64,000 bases of DNA from Rotaria socialis. Its lineage: Eukaryota > Rotifera > Eurotatoria > Philodinida > Philodinidae. Position numbers and translations under genes: made by a program. The number at the start of each line of letters is the position of its first letter. The first letter of the stretch is position 1. Of the stretch, positions 49,271 to 60,980 are shown in pieces. The stretch spans positions 1 through 64,000 of the forward strand of contig CAJNYU010002841.1 of NCBI GenBank assembly GCA_905331475.1. The letters are read 5' to 3'. Below the pieces are notes generated by a model that saw only the letters and a program-made list of their open reading frames with translations, was not told the DNA's origin and searched no databases.

Positions 49271-50526
49271 TCCTATTGAATTGCTGTTAACAAGATGGTC
49301 AATATATTAAAATATGTCAATGTATCATAAGTCAAAATAGTTTATTATCGTCTCTTTTGCACTGTTTTCTTTTCTCACAATACCAAGACAAATGGAAACG
49401 AGTTCTCCTATGTTATTAAAGGACGACGACAATATATCGATGACAAATAAAAACAAAAATGTACAGGCATTCGTTTACACTTGATTAATATTTTCATCTT
49501 ACCATATATAATACAAACCTAGTCATAACAAGTGTGGTGTGTATCTGTGTTTGATGTCTATTTGCTCTTTTCTTTTTTTTTTGTTGCTCTTGATATTTGA
49601 TCGCGGAACACAAAAAGTGATATCAGAGATAATGATGCGTACAAACGCAAAAAAAATTATCCGATGAATATAAAGTTATGAATTTGTCAACTCCTTTTTT
49701 CTGGGCAAAAAAATTTTTTCAGGTGATCTTCCGAAAAAAGTTGCTTTTTGAAAGAATACTAACGAAGAAAATATTCTTTCTCTTATTTAATCAGACTGTA
49801 TCAACATGAATCGGTATTTTCGATTACGATAATGAATACTTTCGAAATTATCGTATTCTATTAAAAAAGATAAATTACGTATATGTAAAGTAATTTCTTA
49901 ACAGTTTGTTAGTCAACTCTTCAATTACACGATAAGAGTGAGCTCGTAAGCAGAGATCTTAGCTATGTTTATTATTTATTGAAATTCCATAAACAATAAT
50001 AAGAAATGAATTGGCATCAGTTTTAGGTAGTGTGTACTCTAAATAAGACGCTATTGGCTATAAAATTTTAATGAGGTCTATGATTGTCATGGACGTCTTG
50101 TAGTATTTCTGCATCAATTGATAAATTTACCACGTATGAACTCTTTATTGAACGATCAGTTATGCAAAAAGCATTATTAATCATGTATAATTTTTGGGTT
50201 TGGGTGTAACTTTTCTCAACACTCACATTCGCATTTGCATCCTCCTATAAAAGAGTGATCCGATAAGAATGAAAAATAATGATCAGATACATGTGGAATG
50301 AGTCTAATAGATTATTTTTGTCAATAAATGAAAACGATGTAATTTTGAAATATCATATCAGGTAGAGAAACGTAAATATTCTGGTTTTCTCTTCTCCTGA
50401 TACTTCTGTTGAAAACGATGTTAATTCTTGTCACCTGTGTTTTTTCTGCCTTTAAAAACATTTGTTGTTTTTGCGAATAGTTTGCGTCTCTTACATTTGG
50501 CTAAAGTGAAATCAGTTTAAATAAAA
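49271..50526. other. Divergent intergenic region
   Basis: Lies between the minus-strand membrane protein and the plus-strand inhibitor gene, so it probably holds both promoters. TTTAAAA near 50451 sits about 75 bp ahead of the inhibitor ATG and may act as its TATA element. Nothing coding. Confidence 0.4.
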
Positions 50527-51315
50527 ATGCTACTTCAAATACTTTTTGCTATTATATCGTTAACAGCAGAAATAAGCGCTTCTGCGCAAACAGGTCGATG
50601 TCCTCATCCACAATACGTATCCAGTGGTTTATCATGTTCAACTGAAGGCGATGATAGTGTTTGTCCATGGAATTATACATGTTGTCCATTGACAGATGGT
50701 ATGAAATGTTTTAGTCCATGCCCTGAATTTTCGGCACCATGTACACTTGATTGTCCATTCGGTTTAAAAGTGGATCAATCACCATGTACCGTCTGCAAAT
50801 GTGCAGCTCATCCATGTCTTACAACTACATGTCCTCTGGGAACGAAATGTACTTTACAAGAATATCAACCGTGCGCTATTAAAGGAAGATGTGGCGTAAC
50901 AACAAAATGTATTATTGATCCATCTATTCCTATTGATCCCAATTCAAAACCAAAAAAATGTCCAGATTATTGGCCCGTGATGGGTAATGGTTTACAGGCA
51001 TGTGTTGGTGCAGATTCATTGTGTCCTGGAGAACAAAAATGCTGCAAAGCTCCTCAAATGAATCATTTCAATTTGCAAGATTCACCTGTTAGCTACTGTG
51101 TTCAACCATGTGAAGATCTATCAAATTGTACTCTTCAATGTTCACACGGTTTCACTATTGATGGTGGTTGTCGTATCTGTCAGTGTGCTCCAAATCCTTG
51201 TGATACAATCTCGTGTCCTCCAGGTCAAATGTGCCAATTACTTCCAGCACCATGTGCCTTTTATCCCGGGCGTCCGCCATGTCCAATGTTTCCGACATGC
51301 ATGAAAAGATTTTGA
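50527..51315 (+). CDS. Secreted WAP/antistasin-type cysteine-rich protein, two modules
   Basis: A signal peptide (about 1-20) is followed by two tandem copies of one layout over residues 24-140 and 144-262. Each has a WAP-like part (CP..., C...W/PG...CC), an antistasin-like part (CTLDCPFGLKVDQSPCTVCK, and CTLQCSHGF...GGCRICQC) and a Pro/Cys-rich part starting with PC...CP-G--C (HPCLTTTCPLGTKC, NPCDTISCPPGQMC). WAP and antistasin domains are typically serine-protease inhibitors; antistasins are well known from leeches. The whole gene is a single exon of 262 residues. An internal duplication is the simplest origin. AATAAA stands at 51626. Target protease unknown. Confidence 0.8.
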   Translation: MLLQILFAIISLTAEISASAQTGRCPHPQYVSSGLSCSTEGDDSVCPWNYTCCPLTDGMKCFSPCPEFSAPCTLDCPFGLKVDQSPCTVCKCAAHPCLTTTCPLGTKCTLQEYQPCAIKGRCGVTTKCIIDPSIPIDPNSKPKKCPDYWPVMGNGLQACVGADSLCPGEQKCCKAPQMNHFNLQDSPVSYCVQPCEDLSNCTLQCSHGFTIDGGCRICQCAPNPCDTISCPPGQMCQLLPAPCAFYPGRPPCPMFPTCMKRF

Positions 51316-51631
51316 TCAGATTGAGCACACCATAAACTGATCTATTTACTTTGATTGATGTTTCTCAAAATACAGTAAATTTATCAAGTTAATCTTGTTT
51401 CCATATCTCATACTAATGTCGATAGGTGCCATAATGGAAATCAGTGGATACTTCTGATTTAAAATTTTGCCTCTAGTTATATTACCAACGAAGTTTGCTT
51501 GTAAGAAACTCAAACTCGTGTGTATTCAGTAGTAGTCAAAAAGAGTACATATAATCTGACCATAGGAGACTATAAAGATCTGCTTGTTTTTACCCTATGG
51601 ACAATTTTCAACATTTCGTATCATCAATAAA

Positions 51632-52560
51632 GAGGCTGAACAATTTTTATTCATATGAATTTTTTCACGAGAATCCTTATGTGATATGTTAAGAAGTAAA
51701 TGAATGTTTTAGAAAGGTATCATATAATTCAATAATAGAAGTTCAAGAATAAGCATCCAAATTTTCACCCTCAAGATGTTACCGTGGGTAATCGCTCTTT
51801 TTTAATGGCAATTAAAGTATGCGATTGATATGCATGTTCTATTTTCTCAAAAGACCACGATGAGTCATTAGCTAACGTAACACCATAATAAGTAATAGAA
51901 ACACTTAGGCTTTTTTAAATAGTCTGATGTTTTTACCACTTGTTCAAATTATTATCATTTATACGAATACTCGAAAGAAATATTATTATCAAAATAAAAT
52001 TGTTATGCTCGCTCAAAAAAACCTTCTTTTTTTCAAATAAAAATAAAAATATTGTAAAGAATGCTCTTCGAATTAATTCTCAACTAGTATTCGATACAAT
52101 ATTCAGTATGTAAAATAGTTGATTCCCCATAATTTATTTACTCTATCTCCTTCGTGATTTTGTCCTTAATAACGTCTGTTTTGCTTTCTTACTTTTATTC
52201 TTCTTAGTAGCAACTAAAATTTGATTCAGAAGAGTGATTTACATGCCTCATCTTACTTGATAGATAATGAAAAAACAAATTGTAGTTATTTGAAATCAAT
52301 CAAAAGGAAACCATTTCAGTTTTGTCTTTCGTAGATTTCTTTGTGAGGCATTTAACGAATTCATTAGCTGTTGGGATAGATTTGAATGCACATGATCGAC
52401 AATTGAAAAGGTGAATTTGTTTTCGAGCTAAAGATCAACTATTTTATTTTTATCGCTTCCTTTCTATGACTTTGTTTTTTGTCCTTGTACTGATAAGAAA
52501 AAGTGAGTAGAAAGATTCAGTAACTCAAGTATCGAAATCAACTTTTCATATGTCAATGAA
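51632..52560. other. Intergenic, nothing recognised
   Basis: Spacer between two secreted-protein genes on the same strand. A+T-rich; no element ends seen. Confidence 0.5.
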
Positions 52561-53535
52561 ATGTGGCCGTATATTTGTCGGTATTTTCTGTTCATATTCT
52601 TATGTAGTCATCAGACAACAACCCAGAATGTCCCATTTGACACTATTGTAAGTTTTGGCGATTCACTTACTGATACAGGCAACGTTTATAATTTAACATC
52701 TCATACATGGCCTATTGTACCACCATATTTTGAAGGTAGATTTTCAAATGGCCCTGTTTGGATAGAGAAATTAGGTATATCGATTATAAAAAATTATGCA
52801 CATGGCGGTGCAACAACGGATAATGATTTCATACAGGGCTATACTGCATCTGACACAGTGCCTGTACCTGGTATTCGTCAACAGATAAACATTTATGTGA
52901 AAGAAACTAACACAGTTACTTTGAATTTCGTCCGTACACTTTATGTTATATGGGGTGGCGCTAATGATTATTATTTCAATAAAACAATTAGTCCATCAGT
53001 AGTTGCTGCTAACATTTTAAATGGTGTTAAAGATTTACTCACTATTGGTGCTAAACATATTCTTATTATGAATCATTTACCTGTTCAAGTGATGCCATTT
53101 GTTCAGACAGATCAAGAATTTATTTACTATAGAAAACGCACTATCTTTCATAATAATAATCTTTCGGTTGACATTGCAAAACTTGATTATGATCGCAAAA
53201 AAAGTGCTTTATATTTATTCGATATTTATTCATTTATTTTGAAAATTACTGATAATCATAAGAATTATTCTTTGAATATAAAAGACAATTGCTGGAATGT
53301 ATTAAATGGTAATGTCAGTATTTTATGTTCAAATCCACAACGATATGTTTATATTGACCAATATCATTTTACAACACGAATTCATGAATTAATTGGTGAT
53401 GCTGTACATAAATTTCTCTTCACTTCATTTGGTGTCACTAAACATTCGTATTCTGTTAGTAACATTGCATACCTACAACTCTTTCTAATATTGTCATTCT
53501 ATTCTCATGAGAAATCCTTCTTATTTTTCATTTGA
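52561..53535 (+). CDS. GDSL/SGNH-family secreted esterase
   Basis: Acts as a serine esterase or lipase. Single exon, 324 residues. A signal peptide covers about 1-22. Block I is SFGDSLTDTGN with nucleophile Ser35, then GRFSNGPVWIEKLG and NYAHGGATTDN (block II Gly). Block III is WGGANDYYF (oxyanion Asn) and block V is YIDQYHFTTRIHELIG, giving the Asp-x-x-His pair. All catalytic residues are present. The RFSNGPVW...GGATTDN layout is that of fungal and bacterial secreted GDSL acylhydrolases, so horizontal origin is a fair hypothesis in a bdelloid. A hydrophobic C-terminus (IAYLQLFLILSFYS) may serve as a membrane or GPI signal. A poly(A) signal, AATAAA, stands at 53599. Confidence 0.88.
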   Translation: MWPYICRYFLFIFLCSHQTTTQNVPFDTIVSFGDSLTDTGNVYNLTSHTWPIVPPYFEGRFSNGPVWIEKLGISIIKNYAHGGATTDNDFIQGYTASDTVPVPGIRQQINIYVKETNTVTLNFVRTLYVIWGGANDYYFNKTISPSVVAANILNGVKDLLTIGAKHILIMNHLPVQVMPFVQTDQEFIYYRKRTIFHNNNLSVDIAKLDYDRKKSALYLFDIYSFILKITDNHKNYSLNIKDNCWNVLNGNVSILCSNPQRYVYIDQYHFTTRIHELIGDAVHKFLFTSFGVTKHSYSVSNIAYLQLFLILSFYSHEKSFLFFI

Positions 53536-53604
53536 TATATAATTCTCGTTTTATATTATCTCGTTTAGAATTCATTTCTTTAGTGTTAATTAAATCAAAA
53601 TAAA

Positions 53605-55410
53605 AAATATTTTTTCAAACACATTTACTATTATCACAACGAAACATAGATTTCAAGTTGAAGTTTTTAATTCTCTCCTCCTTTCATTATAGACTTCAGA
53701 AAACTGGGATCAAAGATCATTCGGGCGAAATTTAATCCTAACAATTGAGCATGTCAGGCGTCTGATGTTTCTCTCATAGTCTTCTAGTAATGAGATAAGG
53801 TACTGAGCGGCAGTGACAACAATAATTAGATTACCATAGCGAATGCTAATGCCCTAGTTAAAAATTTAAAAAGGATTGGAATACATTTAAAAATGTACTA
53901 AATATAGTGTCTTTTTAAATTTTGGCATAGATGAACGATTAAAACGATAGATATAATGAATGATGTCTACACATGTATTAATTTGGCAAACGCAAAAAAT
54001 ATGAACTGATTACGATTTAATTCTCGAAAAAATGAATAACAATATTTATCTAGAACCATGCGCTGATATTCATTGCAGATAACATTTGCTTATATTGAAT
54101 TAATTCGTGAGAAACAAAAATTATAATAATAAGATTATGTAATCAAACTATGTACATTAAGTGACTAAACAAAACATGTTACAAATGAACACATGAAAAA
54201 ACGTGCCAGATTAAACAGCACAAGTATGAAGTAAATGATTTTGATTCTTCTCATATTCGTTATTGAACTTGAAAAAATGCCACTTGTTCACCTTGTGAAG
54301 ATAATGTTTGATGGTGAAGACAAAAGATGAATTCTGCGATTGTGTAGCTGCTGAATCGGAAGTGCTATTATTGCAGAAGACAGACTAGTAAATAAATGAA
54401 ATAGCAGACAAATTATCATTCATATGTGGAATTTATATTACAAACAAATATCAGTTAATCCTATTTGACTGAAAAAATAGGTAGTTAAAGATCGAAAGAC
54501 AAAAGGTCTAAAGCAAATTGTCGAAAATTCAAATCCTTTTTAGTCACGAATTTCGCCCTCATTCTCAGTGTTGTGCTTTATGCATGCGTACCGGATTACA
54601 TCCTATTGATCAAATCTTAGAAAAAGGTTTTCACCAAGTATTTTCCGGGGTTCATAATTTTCGACATTTTTCATTCGACCTTTTAGTATTTTACCGACTG
54701 AAGAAGTCAAAGTACTTATTGAGAATAATTTAATTTGAAACATTTAAGAATCAGTTTCAACTAGAAGACATCTTTTCAAAAGATACGAAGATAAAGTAAC
54801 TTTTCATCACCAAAAGAAGCTTTCTAAACATTCAAATGTTGCGAATTACGCATGTGAGTTTATTATTTAGGTTTCAAAAATTCAATAGCTGACAAAAAAC
54901 ATTGTTCAGTGTCTAATTTGATTTGTTCGGCATTCACACATTTAAATGTTTTGTATTTCATGTATCAAACTCCGATCCGAAACAGATCGATAAAGTGCAA
55001 GAAACTTTTATCTTTATATAGATTTGCAAGTTTTATGCCTATAATTGTGAGAAAAGCTGATATGCGAACATATATTTTCCTAATTTCAGTTCAACTTGTT
55101 GCATCTCCGGTCGTATTTGTTTTACACCCTACTAAAACATTCATATCCTAATATTTGTAGCGAGCTCTAACAAATAATAAAGAGGAAAAGCGTTTGTTAG
55201 TGCAGCTCCTACGGAACTGATATATGGAACTCTCCTATTATCATCTTAAGTCTCATTATGCTAACTGACAGTACATCAAGTGATAAGTCCCTCACAGACT
55301 ATAGCTGGTGTGTATGATGGTAATCAATCGTCAGACAAATGATTCATCTTGTTATTTTTTGTATTTAGAATAAAAATGTATTTCTTTTATTAACAGCCCT
55401 TCACCAGATA
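53605..55410. other. Intergenic, no supported gene
   Basis: Short plus frames (54518-54733, 54909-55151) look random. A minus-strand open stretch near 54230-54380 (SDSAATQSQNSSFVFTIKHY) could be a lone exon but has no partner. A repeat-like phrase at 55190-55235 (TTTGTTAGTGCAGCTCC) is matched at 58502. Confidence 0.4.
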
Positions 55411-56086
55411 CATCAAAATGTTTGCACACTTTTTATTTTGCGTATATCTTGATATGGGTAAATGATAAAATCTTGATTTTTTTTTCAGTTAAAGGATGCA
55501 CCGTCGAAAGTTCTACAAGATCTCTACTGACCCTCTTCTATAATTTTGTATTAGATAGTTTCTATAATCTGTGTTGACAAGACTAGATCATATTGTTGTC
55601 CATACTTATTTTTTCTCTCGTTTGTTTCTTCTATTCTCTTTGCTGTTCTATTTAAATATATGTCGAGACGTTTAGGTTTAGTTTTATAGTGTGTTTTCCA
55701 ATAAAAAGGAAGAAGGAAATAAAGTTTGGCTTAAATTTTGAAAATGGTTAAACGCGCAGATCTACGTGATAGATGTATCATTATAGCTTTTGGACGTTCT
55801 ATTATCTTGTTCTGAAATTTCGTTTTGAAATTTAAAAAAAAGGAATTTTTAACAGCGTTTGCCACATTTCTTTTATACTCGACGCGGTTCGAAATAGTAA
55901 AAGTACGTAGTTCGTTACTTTTAACCAATTAGAAAAAAACTCATAAAAGCAGGTCAATGGATATTTTGTTACGTAGATTTTGTAGAGCTCTCGACGGTAC
56001 ATCTTGTAAAAAATCAAACTTTTACCATTTACCCATGCCGAGATATTTGCAAAATAAAAAGTGTAAAAATATTTTGGAACGCCAAG
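55411..56086. mobile_element. Mariner-like element with long inverted repeats
   Basis: The left arm (from 55411) and the right arm (to 56086, inverted) share CAAAATRTTT, ACACTTTTTATTTTGC, ATGGGTAAATG and CACCGTCGA/TACCGTCGA in order, over at least 100 bases. The right terminus inverted reads TACTTGGCGTTCCAAAATAT, resembling the TA-CAGGGTGTTCCAAAA ends of Tc1/mariner MITEs. No transposase frame. Both ends are diverged, so the copy is old and exact limits are uncertain. Confidence 0.55.
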
Positions 56087-57008
56087 TATTTTCAGTTTGA
56101 CTTGTTGCTATTCAAGCGTTATTTTTCTTTTTCAAAAATTCTCTAACTCTTGTCTTTGATGCCGTTAGCTCTCTTTTCCCGACGTTCGAAAGCTTTTGGA
56201 AAGGGATCTGATGTAGTCGTCCTCGGTTGATGATTTTGGTACGTAGGAGAGGAGGAGGAGAGTCGAAAACCTTCGACTAAAAGCTGGAAATCTTTATCTT
56301 CTTCGAAAATATGAGAGCGTCACGATACTTTTGTTGAACGCACGTGCATTTTCGAAGAAAATAGTGAACAAAAGTTTAGTAACCAAAGAAAAAAACTAAA
56401 TAAGACATTTTTTTCTACCGATCAATTGTCTAGGAAAGCAACTAAAATGCGCGACAGACTTTGAATTTATCTGTTATGTATTAGTAGAATTAGGCTACAG
56501 ATACAGATCATACGTGAGTTCCACAAACAGATTTTAATTACCATTCTTACAAACTTGAATGAATTTAATGATAGCGTTCATATGAGAATTTCATTTATCG
56601 TAACCCTAACACTCATTAATAAATCAAATGAGTAGTTGAATGATTCGTTAATAATTAAAATGAATTGACTTCAATAACATTTTTTCTATAAGAACACTTT
56701 TGGATTCAAAATGAGAGAATGTACTATACAAGTAAATATAAAAAGAGCATATGGTTTCATCTAAAATAGTAAAATCTAGACATTATGATGATGGAAGGCT
56801 TACATTATACCTTAATTTTAGAGTTATTGTTAACCGATTGGACATAGCAGAAAAATGGCATCTTGATATGAATTTTATCTGTAACTTGTGATAGGAAAAC
56901 TATAGTGAGGTTTTCAATAATTGTCAGGTTTGCTTCTTGAAGATATACCCGACCGTATAAATCCTATTTTTCAGAGATTTTTTTACTTCAAAACCGAACG
57001 ATATTTAG
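56087..57008. other. Intergenic, nothing recognised
   Basis: Includes a purine-rich GGAGAGGAGGAGGAGAG run near 56247. No coding signal. Confidence 0.45.
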
Positions 57009-57343
57009 CAACAAAAGTTATGGTCAATTTATTTAAGGACGAAGAGCTTCAGTATCATCGGAAATGACCTGAATCTATTGTATGGTGATGAAAACAAAAC
57101 CGAAGGCAACTATCAACAGTCATTCGCTATTAAGGTAAACTTTACTATCAAAATTTCTGCTTTTCTCCTTTGGCTTAAACATTAACTAAATGGGTTAATC
57201 AACCTGATATACATGTACTCGTTATATCTGTAGAAGATCTTTATCGTCTACAACATATCTTAATGAATCGAGCAAGACTGAAATGGATTGTTCCGAGAGT
57301 TAGAACTAAATGCGGTTATGCTTTTGTTGTAGTCATATTACAG
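57009..57343 (+). pseudogene. Decayed two-exon coding fragment, unrecognised
   Basis: A protein-like open stretch (57009-57134: TKSFSIIGNDLNLLYGDENK) ends at a donor GTAAAC. About 50 bases later a second stretch (57185-57343: TKWVNQPDIHVLVISVEDLY, then LQHILMNRARLKWIVPRVRT) ends at a donor GTATGA. The acceptor of the second piece lacks an AG, so the gene looks dead. No family recognised. Confidence 0.3.
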
Positions 57344-59217
57344 GTATGAGAAATCAAAACATCATCCTTGATATCTGTCATAGAATGGTTAATCTGTGCG
57401 AAAAAATAGAATACGAGTTATTTACAATATTTGTAAATTCAGCAGTTTTAATCCTGGTCGCTAATCCATGTGATGTAGAGGGAGTGTGAGATAAAGAAAC
57501 CTCAATTCGTAAATATGCCCGACTTCCACAAAATACTATTCATTAAAACAAAATTTCTTCAAATTTACTTTATACATATGTCTTACTTGTCTCTATAGTT
57601 CTTAAAATAAAGGATAAACATATCTAAATAAAATCATTATCTTTAAAAACTATACATTTAGATAAGTTAACAGTAAAAATTTCTTGTATGAGATAAGGAT
57701 ATACCGAAGAATATGACTTATACGACAATACGCTTGTTAATTTGTTCTATTGATTGATTATGTGACTTATTAACGTCCTCTTCGTTATGAATTCTTTCAC
57801 AAAAACAGATTTTCACTGCTTCTTTATCTAGCCTTGTATGTATTTCAATTACTTTTAAATAAAAATTTTGTTTCTTTATTGTATAAAAATTAAATTAGTA
57901 CATCTATTGTCTCAATTTCAGTTCGGTTTTAAATGGCAGATTCTGGGCTAGTTGATAACGTATTGTGTACTATTCTATAATCTTGGTTCTTATGTATTTA
58001 GTTCGCACGTCTTTTTCTTTTTTACGCACTATGGACATCAGCATGATAAAATTTACAACAGCATTCTCGGAAGAAACGTTTTCTTTAAACTAATATAATC
58101 GATTGAAATCATAATTTAGGATGCCTTGAAGGATTTTTTTCGATAAGAAGAGGATACTCATATTTCAACAGATTTTTTTACCTTTTTCTATTTGTCGAAG
58201 ACACTTAATAGTGAATAAATGAATTTTATTATGTGACGATGATCAATATTTATATCTGAAAAGAAATCCAAATGTGGCCAAATCGTTTACTATGATGATG
58301 TATCAATATAGATGAGAAAAATTGAAAAGACGTAACATCTGATCGTTGAAAAAGAAAACATAAGAAAGATGAGGATAGAAAACAATTTAAAAATCTCTAT
58401 CGGATAGTTGAAAGAACATGTAAAATGTACTACTTGTCTAGCACAAAAGGAAAGAGATATGTTGTATCTTCGGAGTGATCACCAGATTCTATTAGAAAAG
58501 TTTGTTATCGCAGCCCCTTTGGGACTAAAATGTGGAACTCACATATGATTTTCGTCTAATTCTACTAATACACAATACGTAAAATGTGAAATGTACTGCA
58601 AGACAATCGATCCGTAGAAAAAATGTCTTATTTAGTTGTTACATGCTTGCTAATATTTGTAATGCATCGTGGTTACCAACAATGGCGGGTGAGGTCTGTA
58701 ATGGGAAGGGTTGAGAGTGGGGAGCCGTAAAAATCTCGCTTTTAAACTTTCAATCACCATTTCCTTCGAAAATATATGTGAGCTCGACAAAATTTGATTA
58801 CAAGTTTAAGAGCACTTTTCATTCCAGATCTATTTTTGATTAATAAACCAGGTATTTGTTAAGAATGCCAGTTTAACTTTATTTTCAAGTAAAAAAAGCA
58901 TGTTTAAAATTTACTGTCCAAAGAGTTATAGTTCAAATAAATTTTTTCATCAAAATGTTTTTTTTTGTTTAGAACTATTTTTCTCATTAAAAACAAATTT
59001 TAACAAAAGGAAGATTTGTTGCAATTTTTTTCTGAAAAATATACTCTACATTTTGACTTTTTAGAAAATTAAAATTTCAGGTAAGCTTGTCTTAGCTTGA
59101 AATTTAAATTCAAAGATTAAAGTTGAGGTACGCTACTTTAAATTGAATAATTTCATCAGAGTAATTTCAAAGTTATAGTATCACCACGACTATGCGTCCA
59201 AACATTTTTGATGTACC
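57344..59217. other. Intergenic with one dispersed repeat phrase
   Basis: TTTGTTATCGCAGCCCCTTT then GTGGAACTCACATAT (58502-58550) matches 55190-55235 at roughly 70-75%. Otherwise A+T-rich DNA without coding signal; a short G-rich patch (GGGAAGGGTTGAGAGTGGGG) lies at about 58703-58722. Confidence 0.4.
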
Positions 59218-59352
59218 AGGTCCGGGCTCGGATATGAAATTTTTAATCGGGTGGGTTCGGCCCTGGGTCTGAAAGTTCTGATTGGCCGGGTCCGGATCCA
59301 AAAATTCTGATTGACGGGGTCCGGATCCGGGTTCAAAAATTCTTGAACCCGA
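59218..59352. repeat. GGGTCCGGATCC tandem repeat
   Basis: Four diverged units of about 29-35 bp, each made of GGGTCCGGATCC or a variant followed by AAAAATTCTGATTG, closing with TTGAACCCGACGGGCGC. Strong local G+C island. Repeated GGGTCCGG blocks are frequent inside MITEs; no termini found. Confidence 0.6.
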
Positions 59353-60098
59353 CGGGCGCTAGAGATAACACTACAGCGCGCGTGAAATTTTCGCTTGTGT
59401 AGATATTTATTCTTTTCTCCTCCATTATATCCATTATATTTTTACAGAAGCATGATAGACCAGTTATATTCCAGTAAAAGGCCGTAGGAAGTGAGCCTAA
59501 CGCGTGAGCTAACGTGGCATAATTATCAACGTGTTATCTCGTTCATAGTAGCGCGCTTAGGTTAAAAAGACCATTTTGGAAACCATTATTCAAACGGCAT
59601 GATATTCACGTATATTTTAGATAATTTTTCGATTTCTATTTTTCCTTTTTTCTTTTCTTTAGGATTCAGACTAGATGTTCGACATTGAGTAATAGAATTC
59701 TTTTTATCACCATTAGTTTATCAGCATATTGATACAATTAGAAATTTAATCAAGCAACAAGGCATTTCTATGTAATATTTATTTCTTCTAAATCTCTTTG
59801 TTTAGATATTTTACATGAAATTTTCAATTGACTTGACAATGCTTCTCGCAGTACAGTTGACTTTTTTTCTTAATGAACTACGTACAAATGTAAGCACAAT
59901 AAAAAATTTTAAAAGTCAAAACAATAATTTTGAAGAAATGAAATTTAGATTATTGTGGTTCCAGGAAGAACAAAAACTAATAAATACATTTATTTGATGG
60001 TCAAAATTTAAAATCATCTATTCCACTATATAATTGAAATGATCAATAGAAGCAAAAACTTTTTATTAAAACAAAAAAGAACGAAACAATTGGAAGAT
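59353..60098. other. Intergenic, nothing recognised
   Basis: A 60-codon plus frame at 59815-59997 starts with a possible signal peptide (MKFSIDLTMLLAVQLTFFLN) but is too short to support alone. Confidence 0.4.
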
Positions 60099-60349
60099 CC
60101 ATGTCGAACAAACCGATCGAGAAATTCCGGTTAGCCGCGGTTATGTAAGCTATTTTAGCGACTTTATAGTGTACAAACCGATGGTTAACCGTGGTTAAGC
60201 GCCCGGCTAACCGGACAAGTAGTCGGTTTGCCCTCAATTAACCGGTTACTTATCCGGTTAACCGTCGGTTTTTACGCTGTAAAGTCGCTAAAATAGCTTA
60301 CATAACCGCGGTTAACCGGTGATTTTCGATCGGTTTTGCGCGATATGGG
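60099..60349. mobile_element. MITE with ~95-bp inverted repeats, GGTTAACCGCGG family, copy 2
   Basis: The left arm begins CCATGTCGAACAAACCGATC and the right arm inverted begins CCATATCGCGCAAAACCGAT. The arms then share ACCGCGGTTATGTAAGC, TATTTTAGCGACTTTA and GGTTAACC, about 85-90% alike over 95 bases. The centre carries more GGCTAACCGG and AACCGGTTA words. Termini and motif match copy 1 at 4327-4703. No target duplication visible. Confidence 0.75.
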
Positions 60350-60980
60350 AATCATCAGATTTTGAAGAAGTAATGTTAATTGAATAGATATCTTGAATTT
60401 TGAAAAGAAGTTTCATTTAGATGGAAATCAAGGAAAATAGTGATCTGGATGAAGTTCGTCGGATAGTTTATACATTTACGATGATTATGTATAAAATTTG
60501 AAAAACTATGGAGTTAATTTTTTTGATTCCGATTTTGGAACATGGTTAATAAATAATTCGTAGAAATATTCACAAAGAAATTTTCACCTAACCTTAAGTT
60601 ATACATTTTTATGTGCATTAACATTATTTCATTCACGTGGCATCTAAATGAACTCTTAGCATCACATGACGTCTATTACAGATTTGATTTAGTTGAAGCA
60701 ATAAAAGAAATCGGATCCATTGCTCGCTCATCTTTCATCATCACGAGAATGATAAAGTAACTAAGTCATTGAGTTTCAAGAGAAAAATGATGTTTTCATT
60801 TCACTTTTAAAAAGCAAGCGCCCTCTTATGGCTACATTGAATAAAGATTGTTCGATCCACATATTATTCCACTTTATATATATATAAATTGATTGATTGA
60901 TATTTATACTTAAAACTATAGGTTGAACAGAAAACACAGAGAAAGAGTAAGGAAAATTTTCTTGTGTTTTATTTCAGATC
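60350..60980. other. Intergenic, CNNM 5' flank
   Basis: Promoter region of the CNNM gene by position. It contains GCGCCCTCTTATGG (about 60820) and an (AT)n tract at 60877-60887. TTTATTTCAG at 60969-60978 just ahead of the ATG could be a 5' UTR acceptor. Confidence 0.4.

Noticed and set aside
54230-54380. Minus-strand 50-codon open stretch after a possible acceptor
   Set aside because: No partner exon, no recognisable motif.
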